The notes: generated from the letters alone by a model not told the origin. DNA of 26,213 nucleotides from Ruminiclostridium sp. (GCA_017521345.1 JAFXCU010000146.1:1-26213); one strand, 5' to 3'. Shown: positions 7,512 to 15,607, numbered from the stretch's first letter. Made by a program: numbers and translations.

Positions 7512-10103
7512 TTACAGTTTTTCTTTCAATTCGTTCAGCAGGTTCAGAGCCTGGAGGGGGGTGAGGGTCTCCACCGCCGTGGAGCGAAGGGTGTTCAAGA
7601 CCTCCTGCTCACCCAGGGCGGAGAGGGAGACCTGTTCCTCTTCCTCTCTGGGCTGGGCCTTGGGGACAGAATGCTCCCCGGACTCCAGCTCCTTCAAAAT
7701 CTCCCGGGCACGGCGGATGACCTTGGTGGGGACTCCCGCCAGGTTGGCCACCTCGATGCCGTAGCTCTGGTCGGCCCCGCCGGGGACGATCTTTCGCAGG
7801 AAGATGATCTCGTCTTTCTTCTTCCGGGCGGCGATGTTGAAGTTCTTCACCCCGGGAAGCTGGCCCTCCAGGACGGTGAGCTCGTGGTAGTGGGTGGCAA
7901 AGAGGGTCTTGGCCCCCAGCCGCTTGGGGTCGGCGCACCACTCCAGGACGGCTCGGGCGATGGACATGCCGTCGTAGGTGGAGGTGCCCCGGCCGATCTC
8001 ATCCAGGATGAGAAGGCTCCGGCCGGTGGCGTGCTTGAGAAGCTCGGCCACCTCGGTCATCTCCACCATGAAGGTGGACTGGCCCCCGGCCAGGTCGTCG
8101 GAGGCGCCGATGCGGGTGAAGATCCGGTCCACGATGCCGATCCGGGCGGATCGAGCCGGGACGAAGGAGCCCATCTGGGCCATGAGGACGATGAGGGCCA
8201 CCTGGCGCATATAGGTGGACTTACCGGCCATGTTGGGGCCGGTGATGATGGCGGCCAGGTTGTCCTTGCCGTCCATGTAGGTATCGTTGGGAACGAAGAA
8301 GGACTCCGGGCGCATCTTCTCCACCACCGGGTGGCGGCCTTCGGAGATCTCCAGCTTATCGGACAGGTCCACCCGGGGCATGCAGTAGTTGTTCTCTGCC
8401 GCCACGTTGGCAAAGCCGGTGAGGACGTCCACCTGGGCCACAGCGGCTGCCAGGGCCTGGACCTCTGCCGCCTGGGCGGCGGCCTGGTCCCGGATCTGGC
8501 AGAAGAGCTGGTACTCCAGGGCCACGATCCGGTCCTGGGCGGACAGGATGGTGTGCTCCATGTCCTTGAGCTCCTGGGTGATGTAGCGCTCGCAGTTCAC
8601 CAGGGTCTGCTTGCGGATATAATGGTCGGGCACCTGGTCGTAATAGGACTTGGACACCTCGATGTAATAGCCAAATACTTTGTTAAAGCCCACTTTCAGG
8701 CTCTTAATGCCGGTCTTTTCCTTTTCTCCGGCCTCCAGCTGGGCGATGATCCCCTTGGTATCCGTGAGGATGGCCCGGAGCTGGTCCACCTCCTGGTTGT
8801 AGCCGGGGCGGATGATGCCGCCCTCCCGGACGGAGAAGGGGGGCTCGTCCACGATGCCCTGGGCGATGAGGTCCACCAGGGCGGGCAGACCGTTCAGCTG
8901 GGTCCGGAGACCGGCCAGCAGGGCAGGGGACTTGTCGGGGAGCAGGTTCTGCAAATAGGGGGTCCGGCTGAGACCGGCGGCCAGAGAGACCAGGTCCCGG
9001 GCCCCGGCGGAGCCGTAGACGATGCGGGAGATGAGCCGCTCTAAGTCGGTGATCTCCCGGAGGAGCTGGGTCAGCTCCCCCCGCTCCACGGGGTTATCCA
9101 CCAGCCAGGCCACGCCGTCCAGACGGCGGGAAATGGCCACCGGGTCCAGAAGGGGGCGCTCCAGCCAGTTGCGCAGGAGTCTGCCGCCCATGGCGGTGCG
9201 GGTCTTGTCCAGCACCCACAGGAGGGAGCCCTTCTTCTCCTTGCCCCGGAGGGTCTCGGTCAGTTCCAGATTCCGGCGGGCCACCGGGTCCAGCTCCATG
9301 AAGCGGCCGGAGGCATAGTACCGGAGGGTGTTCATGTAGGACAGGTCGGTCTTCTGGGTCTCATAGAGGTAGGCCATGAGGCCCCCCACAGCCCGCAGGG
9401 CAGGGGAGGCGTCGGCAGGCAGCTCCTCCAGACCGTTCTTGAACTGATGACCGGCCAGGGACTTGGCGGCCTCCAGGTCGAAGCGGGTCTCCTGAGCCTG
9501 CTCCACCCGACAGCCGGACTTTCCCGTGAGGAAGGTCAGAACGACAGGGTCCCAGGCACCGGGAGCCAGGATGGCCTCCCGGGGGGAGAACCGAGCCAGC
9601 TCGTTGACGGCGTGCTCCTGCCAGCCTTCGGCAGGGAAGCTGGTGAGGAAGACCTCGCCGGTGGACACGTCGCCGAAGCACAGACCGGCCCCTTCCTCTC
9701 CGGCCCACAGGGCGGCCAGGAAGTTGTTCTTGCCCTCTTCCAGCAGGTTCTCCTCCATGAGGGTGCCGGGGGTGACCACACGGATGACCTCCCGCTCCAC
9801 CAGGCCCTTGGCCAGGGCAGGGTCCTCGGTCTGCTCGCAGATGGCCACCTTGTAGCCCTTGGCGATGAGCCGGGCAATGTAGCCCTCGGCAGAGTGGTAG
9901 GGGACGCCGCACATGGGGGTGCGCTGGTCCTCGGGCTTGTTCCGGTCCCGGGTGGTGAGGGTGAGGTTCAGCTCCTCGGCGGCGGTCTCGGCGTCCTCGT
10001 CGAACATCTCATAGAAGTCTCCCAGGCGGAAGAAGAGGAGGCAGTCGGGGTGCTGGGCCTTTAAGTCATTATATTGTCTTTTCATGGGGGTGAGTTCAGC
10101 CAT
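7512..10103 (-). CDS. mutS: DNA mismatch repair protein MutS
   Basis: 863 residues, full length for MutS1. The mismatch-reading motif GDFYEMF (28-34, with Phe30 the base-stacking residue) is intact. Connector, core and clamp domains occupy about 120-580. The ATPase domain has Walker A GPNMAGKST (622-630), Walker B LLILDEIGRGTSTYDG (697-712) and FATHYHELT. A short linker with many Glu residues (about 805-825) leads to a C-terminal helix suited to MutL or clamp contact. It recognises mispairs and small loops in DNA and recruits MutL, encoded next. Start ATG at 10103 has GAAAGG about 7 bases upstream. The 188-bp gap before it holds several hairpins, so mutS may be expressed partly apart from miaB. 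Confidence 0.98.
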   Translation of the reverse strand: MAELTPMKRQYNDLKAQHPDCLLFFRLGDFYEMFDEDAETAAEELNLTLTTRDRNKPEDQRTPMCGVPYHSAEGYIARLIAKGYKVAICEQTEDPALAKGLVEREVIRVVTPGTLMEENLLEEGKNNFLAALWAGEEGAGLCFGDVSTGEVFLTSFPAEGWQEHAVNELARFSPREAILAPGAWDPVVLTFLTGKSGCRVEQAQETRFDLEAAKSLAGHQFKNGLEELPADASPALRAVGGLMAYLYETQKTDLSYMNTLRYYASGRFMELDPVARRNLELTETLRGKEKKGSLLWVLDKTRTAMGGRLLRNWLERPLLDPVAISRRLDGVAWLVDNPVERGELTQLLREITDLERLISRIVYGSAGARDLVSLAAGLSRTPYLQNLLPDKSPALLAGLRTQLNGLPALVDLIAQGIVDEPPFSVREGGIIRPGYNQEVDQLRAILTDTKGIIAQLEAGEKEKTGIKSLKVGFNKVFGYYIEVSKSYYDQVPDHYIRKQTLVNCERYITQELKDMEHTILSAQDRIVALEYQLFCQIRDQAAAQAAEVQALAAAVAQVDVLTGFANVAAENNYCMPRVDLSDKLEISEGRHPVVEKMRPESFFVPNDTYMDGKDNLAAIITGPNMAGKSTYMRQVALIVLMAQMGSFVPARSARIGIVDRIFTRIGASDDLAGGQSTFMVEMTEVAELLKHATGRSLLILDEIGRGTSTYDGMSIARAVLEWCADPKRLGAKTLFATHYHELTVLEGQLPGVKNFNIAARKKKDEIIFLRKIVPGGADQSYGIEVANLAGVPTKVIRRAREILKELESGEHSVPKAQPREEEEQVSLSALGEQEVLNTLRSTAVETLTPLQALNLLNELKEKL

Positions 10104-10118
10104 AAAAGAACCTTTCTA

Positions 10119-10280
10119 CTTTTTGAACCCGCTTCGCTGGGCTTCAAAAAGTGTGGGGGTTGCGCTTCGGTCTGTGCACGGGCCAAGGCCCGCACACTCC
10201 CTCCGCGAGAAGTATGTTTTCCGACGTACACGCCGCCGGAAAACATGATTTGAATTTCTTTCGCCGCTGCGGCGGCGAAA
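10119..10280. repeat. Four hairpins in the miaB-mutS gap
   Basis: In order: CTTTTTGAA (10119-10127) with TTCAAAAAG (10143-10151), extended by CCC/GGG; GGGCC-AA-GGCCC flanked by imperfect GTGC/GCAC pairing (about 10174-10197); ATGTTTTCCG (10214-10223) with CGGAAAACAT (10237-10246); and TTTCGCCGC (10259-10267) with GCGGCGAAA (10272-10280). None has a clear U-run on the minus strand. The stretch has no credible gene. Confidence 0.7.
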
Positions 10281-10291
10281 CTCTGCGAGGC

Positions 10292-11695
10292 TTAGATGAT
10301 CTCGCCGAATAAAGCCCAAGTGGAGGAGCCGGTGATCTTGGCCTCCTGCCAGGTGCCGATGAGGTCCTGGCTGCCCTCCAAGTGGATCAGACGGCCGCCT
10401 GCGGTGCGGGCGGAGAGCTTGCCGTCGGCCCCCACGCCATCCACCAGGCAGCGGTAGGTCTTGCCCACGTACTCCTGGTGCTTCTCCCCGGAGATCTCGT
10501 TCTGCCGCTGGAGAAGCTTCTGGAAGTTGGCGCTCTTCTGCTCCTTGGGCATGGGGTCCTCCAGCTTTTCAGCGGGGGTACCCTTCCGGGGAGAGAAGAT
10601 GAAGGTAAAGAGGGCGTCGTAGCGGACCTCTTCAATGAGGCTCATGGTCTCCTCAAACTCCTCCTGGGTCTCGCCGGGGAAGCCCACGATGACGTCGGAG
10701 GTGAGGACCACGTTGGGAATTCGTGCACGGAGCTGATGGACCAGCTCCAGGTAGTGTTCTCTGGTGTAGCGGCGGTTCATGGCCTTGAGCACCCGGCTGC
10801 TGCCGGACTGGAAGGGCAGGTGCAGGCAGGGGGCCACTTTTTCGCACTTGGCCATGGCGTCAAAGAGCCGCTCGCTGGCGTCCTTGGGGTGGCTGGTCAT
10901 GAACCGGATGAGGAAGTCCCCGGGGATCTCATTGACCTGCTCCAGGAGCCAGGCAAAGTCGATGCCACGGTCCAGGTCCTTGCCGTAGGAGTTCACGTTC
11001 TGGCCCAGGAGGGTGATGTCCTTGTAGCCGGCCTCGGCCAGTTCCCGGACTTCGGCCAGGATGTCTTCCGGCTCACGGCTGCGCTCCCGGCCCCGGACAT
11101 AGGGGACGATGCAGTAGGTGCAGAAGTTGTTGCAGCCGTGCATGATGGACACCCAGCCCTTGATGTCGTTCTGGCGGACCACCGGGATGCCCTCGGCCAC
11201 GGCGCCGGGCACGTCGTCGGTGGCAAAGACCCGCTTGCCCTTCTCCAGCTTCTTTAAGAGCAGTTCCGGGAACTGCCACAGGAGCTGGGGACCAAAGACC
11301 AGGTCCACATGGGGGAAGGACCGCTTCAGCCGGTCGGCCACGTGGTCCTGGCGGGCCATGCAGCCGCAGACGCAGATGAGCTGGTCCGGGTGGCGGCGCT
11401 TGGTGTGGGTGAGGGCGCCCACGTTGCCGAAGACCCGCTGTTCGGCGTGCTCCCGGATGGCGCAGGTGTTCAGCAGGACCAAGTCGGCCCCCTCTTCGGT
11501 ATCGGTAAACTCGTAACCCATGCGGGCCATGTAGCCCCGCAGACGTTCGGAATCGGCCTCGTTCTGCTGGCAGCCGTAGGTGTCCACAAAGGCCTTCTTC
11601 TGGCCGGGACGGCGGTCCAGAATGGCATGGACCTGATCACAGATGGTAAGCTGGCGGGCAATGTCCTCCGCCGGGATGGTAGGGGTGGTTCTCAA
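10292..11695 (-). CDS. miaB: tRNA-2-methylthio-N6-dimethylallyladenosine synthase MiaB
   Basis: 467 residues from a TTG start at 11695. It is a radical SAM methylthiotransferase acting on i6A37 of tRNA made by MiaA, encoded in the same run. The N-terminal UPF0004 domain binds the auxiliary cluster with Cys in FVDTYGCQQNEADSE, VLLNTCAIRE and CVCGCMARQ. The radical SAM motif is HGCNNFCTYCIVPY. The C-terminal TRAM domain follows (about the last 65 residues). An in-frame ATG lies upstream at 11755, but the TTG has GGAGG 7 bases before it, and a strong promoter places the transcript start near 11739, downstream of that ATG. The residues before the TTG (LYSILYHYPHHPTRLGG) look like untranslated sequence. 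Confidence 0.95.
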   Translation of the reverse strand: MRTTPTIPAEDIARQLTICDQVHAILDRRPGQKKAFVDTYGCQQNEADSERLRGYMARMGYEFTDTEEGADLVLLNTCAIREHAEQRVFGNVGALTHTKRRHPDQLICVCGCMARQDHVADRLKRSFPHVDLVFGPQLLWQFPELLLKKLEKGKRVFATDDVPGAVAEGIPVVRQNDIKGWVSIMHGCNNFCTYCIVPYVRGRERSREPEDILAEVRELAEAGYKDITLLGQNVNSYGKDLDRGIDFAWLLEQVNEIPGDFLIRFMTSHPKDASERLFDAMAKCEKVAPCLHLPFQSGSSRVLKAMNRRYTREHYLELVHQLRARIPNVVLTSDVIVGFPGETQEEFEETMSLIEEVRYDALFTFIFSPRKGTPAEKLEDPMPKEQKSANFQKLLQRQNEISGEKHQEYVGKTYRCLVDGVGADGKLSARTAGGRLIHLEGSQDLIGTWQEAKITGSSTWALFGEII

Positions 11696-11745
11696 GGCGA
11701 TTCCTCCGAGTCGTGTTGGGTGATGGGGATAGTGATACAGAATAG

Positions 11746-11774
11746 AGTATAGCACAATTCGACCCCCTTTTCAA
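11746..11774 (-). promoter_or_regulatory. Sigma-A promoter of the miaB-mutS-mutL run
   Basis: Read on the minus strand: -35 TTGAAA (11769-11774), 17-base spacer, -10 TATACT (11746-11751). The expected transcript start is near 11739, leaving a leader of about 44 bases to the TTG start of miaB. The consensus match and spacing are both good. Confidence 0.85.
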
Positions 11775-11822
11775 GGCGGGGAGCGGCTCCAGAGTTGCCT
11801 GAGAAAAAATCTTCCGGTATTC

Positions 11823-11850
11823 TGTAACCACGACAAAAAGTTTCTGGTCA
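11823..11850 (+). promoter_or_regulatory. Possible ECF-type promoter in front of the sigma factor gene
   Basis: TGTAACC (11823-11829) resembles the -35 AAC box used by many ECF sigma factors. A GGTCA (11846-11850) 17 bases later could be the -10. The spacer is slightly long and the -10 is a weak match. If real, the sigma factor would activate its own gene. Confidence 0.35.
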
Positions 11851-11891
11851 GATGGGTGAAAGGCCTTTTGAGACAAAGGAGGTGACGGGCC

Positions 11892-12452
11892 ATGAAGGAG
11901 GAAGCCATCCTGGACCTGTTCTGGCAGAGGGACGAGGAAGCCATCCCTGCCGCAAAAACCAAATACGGCGCCTACTGCGCCGCCATCGCCCGGCGGATCC
12001 TCCCGGACCCCCGGGACGCCGAGGAGTGCGTCAGCGACACCTGGCTCAAAGCCTGGAACGCCATCCCGCCCCACCGGCCCCCAAGGCTGGCCCTCTTCCT
12101 GGGAAAAATCACCCGGGAGACCGCCCTGAACCGATGGAAGGCCAACCACGCCCAAAAACGGGGCGGGGGAGAGGTGACCCTGGCTCTGGAGGAGCTGGGG
12201 GAGCAGTTCTCCACCGGGGTGGACCCGGTGGGGCAGAACCTGGAGCTGGCCCAGCTGGGTCAGGCCATCAGTGATTTTCTGCGGACTCAGCCGACCCAGA
12301 CCGCCAGCCTCTTCCTCCGGCGGTACTATCACTTAGAACCCATCCGGGACCTGGCAAACACCTTCGGTCTCACCGAGAGCAGCGTGAAGACCACCCTGCA
12401 CCGGACCCGGAAGAAGCTGAAAACCTATCTGGAAAAGGAGGGGTTATTATGA
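11892..12452 (+). CDS. ECF-type sigma-70 family RNA polymerase sigma factor
   Basis: 186 residues with two conserved regions. Region 2 (about 8-72) includes RRILPDPRDAEECVSDTWLKAWNAIPP and recognises the -10 element. Region 4 (about 125-180) has a helix-turn-helix, PIRDLANTFGLTESSVKTTLHRTRKKL, that recognises the -35. There is no region 1 or full region 3, as expected for group 4 (ECF) factors. Start ATG at 11892 has a very strong AAAGGAGGTG site 7 bases upstream. The stop overlaps the start of the next gene (ATGA), which encodes a membrane protein and probable anti-sigma partner. The gene diverges from miaB. The inducing signal is unknown. Family is clear; the subgroup is not assigned. Confidence 0.9.
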   Translation: MKEEAILDLFWQRDEEAIPAAKTKYGAYCAAIARRILPDPRDAEECVSDTWLKAWNAIPPHRPPRLALFLGKITRETALNRWKANHAQKRGGGEVTLALEELGEQFSTGVDPVGQNLELAQLGQAISDFLRTQPTQTASLFLRRYYHLEPIRDLANTFGLTESSVKTTLHRTRKKLKTYLEKEGLL

Positions 12453-13336
12453 AACCAGACACTCTGCTGGACGCCATGAATTATATAGACGAAAATTTAC
12501 TCGCCCAGGCCGAAGAAATCAGACCCGCCAAGATCCGGCGGTTCCCCAGAAGGATCGCTGCCATCGCCGCCTGCCTGACCCTGCTGTTGGGGGCCACCGC
12601 CTTTGCCACCGGGGCACTGGACCCCCTGCTGGCCTACTTCGATGACCCCAGCGGTCTCTATCTGGAGGTCTTTTTAGCCGCCGGGGACGCGGTGTCCAAC
12701 GACACCGTGGAGCTCCGCCTGGAGGGTGCCATTGCCGACAGCCGGACGGTCTACCTGGTGGTGTCCTTTCTCGGGCTGGACGAGATCGCTGTCCGGGATC
12801 TCGTCCTCACCGCTGTGACACAAACAGGGGAGGACCTCCCCTTCTCCACCACCACCCTGGGCACCTACACCACGGGAAAAAGCCAAGCCATCTCCCACTT
12901 TGAGGACGCCGACCTGACCTATGTGGCCGCCTGCAACCTGCCCAGGGATGTCTCCATGGAGGACATGGACCAGGTCTGGCTGACCTATGAGGACCTGACC
13001 CTGAAAGTTGCTATCCAGGATTTCCTCTGCCCGGAGTATGCTCTGGAACCGGAAGGGGAGGGGCTGCCGGAGGTCAGCGATCTGCGGATGTCCGCCATTG
13101 GCTTCTCCTATACCACCACAGAGGAGGAGCTCTACCTGGACCTGCTGCCCATCTATGCCGATGGGACGGTCTACAAGACTTTCAATGAGGACTACGGCAC
13201 CTCCGCTGGGGGAGACGGTCACAGCGTCACCGGCCAATGGTGCAGCGGTTCCCCCTTGGCCCTGGCCGTTCTGGATCTGGATGACTACTGCGGCCTGCAG
13301 GTGAACGGGGTGAACTACTATTTTGTGGAAGATTGA
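12449..13336 (+). CDS. Probable membrane anti-sigma partner, single-pass with extracytoplasmic domain
   Basis: 295 residues. The N-terminal cytoplasmic segment (TLLDAMNYIDENLLAQAEEI, about residues 4-24) resembles the start of proteins that co-occur with clostridial ECF sigma factors. A basic stretch (KIRRFPRR) precedes one transmembrane helix (about 33-55, IAAIAACLTLLLGATAFATG). The remaining 240 residues are acidic and beta-rich, predicted outside the cell, and likely sense the signal. The start ATG overlaps the sigma factor stop as ATGA, so translation is coupled. It has no visible zinc-binding HxxxCxxC motif, so it is not a classic ZAS-type anti-sigma. The role is inferred from position and topology; a DUF4179-like relation is possible but unverified. 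Confidence 0.65.
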   Translation: MKPDTLLDAMNYIDENLLAQAEEIRPAKIRRFPRRIAAIAACLTLLLGATAFATGALDPLLAYFDDPSGLYLEVFLAAGDAVSNDTVELRLEGAIADSRTVYLVVSFLGLDEIAVRDLVLTAVTQTGEDLPFSTTTLGTYTTGKSQAISHFEDADLTYVAACNLPRDVSMEDMDQVWLTYEDLTLKVAIQDFLCPEYALEPEGEGLPEVSDLRMSAIGFSYTTTEEELYLDLLPIYADGTVYKTFNEDYGTSAGGDGHSVTGQWCSGSPLALAVLDLDDYCGLQVNGVNYYFVED

Positions 13337-13355
13337 ACCACGCTTGGGGGTCCTC

Positions 13356-13461
13356 CCCCTCATCCGCCCACTGCGTGGGCACCTACTCCCTCAGGGAGAA
13401 GGCTTTGGCCATAAGGCTTCCCCCTGGGGGGAAGCTGTCACCGCAGGTGACTGATGAGGGG
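13356..13461. repeat. CCCCTCATC...GATGAGGGG repeat, copy 1
   Basis: A 106-bp element bounded by the inverted pair CCCCTCATC (13356-13364) and GATGAGGGG (13453-13461). Inside are stems GCCCAC/GTGGGC, CTCCC/GGGAG, GCTTCCCCC/GGGGGAAGC and GTCACC/GGTGAC. The right part matches the copy at 20253-20361 almost exactly (CTTCCCCCTGGGGGGAAGC, then GTCACCG.AGGTGACTGATG). It lies just after the anti-sigma-like gene. No U-run follows. Confidence 0.9.
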
Positions 13462-13476
13462 AACGTTCCCCAGCTG

Positions 13477-13504
13477 TTGACAATCCTGAACCTTGGTGTA
13501 TGAT
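13477..13504 (+). promoter_or_regulatory. Sigma-A promoter of the 192-residue unknown gene
   Basis: -35 TTGACA (13477-13482, perfect), 16-base spacer, -10 TATGAT (13499-13504). The transcript start is expected near 13511, which puts the ATG at 13493 outside the transcript and supports the start at 13535. Confidence 0.85.
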
Positions 13505-13534
13505 GAAACCACTAAGAGAAAGGAGCTGATCCCC

Positions 13535-14113
13535 ATGAAAGTGGAACAGTTCGTCATGGCCTATGAGGCCGAGCAGGACCGCCTGCGGGCCCTGCTGCCC
13601 GAGGGCTTTGCCTCCCTGCGGCCCGTCCTGCGCCTCAACGGAGAAATTCGGAACGGGGAGACCCCTTACCTGGAGCTGAACACCCCGGTGGAAGGCCAGG
13701 GCAAGCGGGGCTGGATCAACGTGGCCCACTGGGACGATACCAGCGGCCTCACCTTCACCCGGGAAGGGAAGTCCGTCACCTTCCGCCTCCCCTTCCTGAC
13801 CATCACCTACACCCCCGTGGGGGCAGAGGGGGGATGCCCGGCAGAGAAGGACAACGACGGGTGCTTCTTCCCGGGAGCCTCCTTCCGCCCGGCAGAGTCC
13901 ATCACCGTGAACAAGGAGTTCTGCGACTGTGCATTCCGCTGGGACTTCCCCAATGGCAAAGCCGGGGGCGAGAGCACCGGCGTGACCCTCCCGGCCTACC
14001 CCACCGAGCCGAAAATCCAGTACCCTAAGGGGGAGCTGACGGCGGAAAACGCCGCCGCCATCCACTGCAATCAGGTACTGGGGTCCTACATGGTGGTCTT
14101 TGAACGAGCATAA
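13535..14113 (+). CDS. Unrecognised 192-residue cytoplasmic protein
   Basis: Starts at ATG 13535 (MKVEQFVMAYEAEQDRLRAL), with AAAGGAG about 10 bases upstream. An in-frame ATG at 13493 lies upstream of the predicted transcript start and has no ribosome site. There is no signal peptide or membrane segment. The body is beta-rich with short repeated themes (RLNGEIRNGETPYLEL, GWINVAHWDDTSG, SVTFRLPFLTITYTPVG), then a Cys/Phe-rich portion (CPAEKDNDGCFFPGASF, EFCDCAFRWDFPNG). The LPEGFASLRPVLRLNGEI opening faintly recalls acetoacetate-decarboxylase-like folds, but this is not a firm match. The gene stands alone, with its own strong promoter and a perfect terminator, so it is a single-gene unit. No function is proposed. 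Confidence 0.8.
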   Translation: MKVEQFVMAYEAEQDRLRALLPEGFASLRPVLRLNGEIRNGETPYLELNTPVEGQGKRGWINVAHWDDTSGLTFTREGKSVTFRLPFLTITYTPVGAEGGCPAEKDNDGCFFPGASFRPAESITVNKEFCDCAFRWDFPNGKAGGESTGVTLPAYPTEPKIQYPKGELTAENAAAIHCNQVLGSYMVVFERA

Positions 14114-14147
14114 AAAAGAGGCTGTGCGTGTGCACAGCCTCTTTTTT
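14112..14147. terminator. Strong bidirectional terminator
   Basis: AGAGGCTGTGC (14117-14127) pairs with GCACAGCCTCT (14132-14142) around a 4-base loop. A run of six T (14142-14147) follows on the plus strand, and six A (14112-14117) precede it, giving a U-run on the minus strand. It ends both the unknown gene at left and the leucine-rich-repeat gene at right. Confidence 0.93.
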
Positions 14148-14155
14148 GTAGTCCA

Positions 14156-15526
14156 TTATTCTTCAATGATGACGGTGCGGCTGGGGTTGTCCCAATCCAC
14201 ATCGGCCTGGAAGGCCTCTGCAATGGCCCGGACGGGGACCATAGTGCGGTCGTTGATGATGCAGGCAGGGGAGTCCAGGCTGACCGCTCTACCGTTCACA
14301 TAGAGCTGATTGCTGCCGATGGCGATACTGATGCTGGTGCCGTCCCGCTGGCCCAGGGCGGTGCGGGAGGCGTTGTCCCAGCTGACATCCGCACCCATGG
14401 CTTCAAAGATGGAGCGCAGGGGAACCATGGTACGGTCGTTGATGATGGTGGGGTTCTGTCCGTAAGCCCCGAAGGAGATCCGCTGACCGTCATAGATGAC
14501 CTGGATCCTGGAATCCGCAGAGGGGTCGATCAGATAGGGGGTCTCCCACTTCTGGCAGGCGGTCACAGCAGCGCTGCCGGCAGGGGTGTAGACGATCATG
14601 TTGGGGGCACCGCTGCCGAAGTTCCCGTTGCGGATATCCCGAAGGGTAGAGGGGGCACTGACCCAAGTCAGGTTATCACAGTCCTTGAAGACCGCGTTGC
14701 CGATGGCAGTAATGCCGTAGGGCAGGGCCACGCCGGTGAGCTGATCGCAGTTGTCAAAGACATTCATGCCCAGCTTGGTGACGGAGGTGGGCAGGTAGAT
14801 GCGCTCGATGGCGGTGTCGCTGAAAGCGCCGTCTCCGATGGTTTTGATCTGGTTACCCAGGAAGTTCACTTCCTTCAGGCCGAAGCACCGGGTGAAGGCA
14901 TAAGGTTCAATGGTGGTAACAGAGGCAGGGATGTCGATACGGGTAAGGCCACCGCCTGCTAAGTAAGTGCTGCCAAAGGCGTATTTCCCGATGGTCCGGA
15001 GGGTAGAGGGCAGGCGGATGGTCTTCAGGCTGGGGCAGTCCCGGCACATCTCCTCGGGAATCACGGTGATGCCCTCGGCCAGGATCACGGTATGCAGGGA
15101 GGGACAGCCACTGATCAGTTCATACCCCATCTCGGTGACCGTGGAAGGAATGTTGATCTTCTCCAGGCTGTCATTGAGCCGGAATGCCTTGTATCCAATG
15201 GTGGTGCAGCCCTCGGCAATGGTGATCTCCCGGGCCATGCAGCCCTGGAAGGCCATATGCTCGATCTCCTTCACGGAGGAGGGGACGGAGATGGTCTCTG
15301 CGTTCTTGTTGTCGGTAAAGGTACCGAAGTTGATCTTGGTCACCGGGACCCCGTTCAGGGTGGAGGGGACCTTCACGTCCCCGCCGGAGCCAATGTACTT
15401 GGTCAGGTAAACTTCGTTGTTCTGGATGGTGTACTCCCAGTCACCGTAGGTCAGGGCGCTGGCAGGAACCGTAAGCAGGGAAAGGGCCAGAGTCAAGGTC
15501 AGCAGAAGGCTGGTCAGTTTCTTCAT
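14156..15526 (-). CDS. Secreted BspA-type leucine-rich-repeat protein with stalk domains
   Basis: 456 residues. It begins with a Sec signal peptide (about 1-24, cleavage after VPASA). Residues about 50-330 are LRR_5 (BspA/treponemal-type) repeats, visible as recurring units such as INIPSTVTEMGYELISGC, IRLPSTLRTIGKYAFG and IDIPASVTTIEPYAF. The C-terminal part has two copper-amine-oxidase-N-like 'stalk' repeats, each with IINDRTMVP(L/V)R(S/A)I.EA..ADV.WDN.SRT. Such proteins are found on the surface of gut Clostridia and are thought to bind host or matrix components; that role is not shown here. No LPXTG or other cell-wall anchor is seen. Start ATG at 15526 has AAAGGATG upstream, with its own promoter further upstream. 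Confidence 0.88.
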   Translation of the reverse strand: MKKLTSLLLTLTLALSLLTVPASALTYGDWEYTIQNNEVYLTKYIGSGGDVKVPSTLNGVPVTKINFGTFTDNKNAETISVPSSVKEIEHMAFQGCMAREITIAEGCTTIGYKAFRLNDSLEKINIPSTVTEMGYELISGCPSLHTVILAEGITVIPEEMCRDCPSLKTIRLPSTLRTIGKYAFGSTYLAGGGLTRIDIPASVTTIEPYAFTRCFGLKEVNFLGNQIKTIGDGAFSDTAIERIYLPTSVTKLGMNVFDNCDQLTGVALPYGITAIGNAVFKDCDNLTWVSAPSTLRDIRNGNFGSGAPNMIVYTPAGSAAVTACQKWETPYLIDPSADSRIQVIYDGQRISFGAYGQNPTIINDRTMVPLRSIFEAMGADVSWDNASRTALGQRDGTSISIAIGSNQLYVNGRAVSLDSPACIINDRTMVPVRAIAEAFQADVDWDNPSRTVIIEE

Positions 15527-15560
15527 GGGGAAACATCCTTTCTCAGATTAAAGTACTATC

Positions 15561-15589
15561 AGTATAGCCCAAAAGCTGAAAAACCGCAA
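15561..15589 (-). promoter_or_regulatory. Probable promoter of the leucine-rich-repeat gene
   Basis: Read on the minus strand: -35 TTGCGG (15584-15589), 17-base spacer, -10 TATACT (15561-15566). The -10 is strong and the -35 only partial. The lipoprotein gene stop lies just upstream, at 15608. Confidence 0.65.
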
Positions 15590-15607
15590 GCCTTTCAAAG
15601 GTCCCAT

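Noticed and set aside
7671..9044. A 457-residue plus-strand open frame opposite mutS
   Set aside because: Antisense shadow without motifs or start signals.
11637..12332. A 231-residue minus-strand open frame opposite the sigma factor
   Set aside because: It overlaps the miaB promoter and the sigma factor, which has clear conserved regions and a strong ribosome site.
13493..13534. Upstream in-frame ATG for the 192-residue protein
   Set aside because: It lies before the expected transcript start and overlaps the -10 region; it has no ribosome site.
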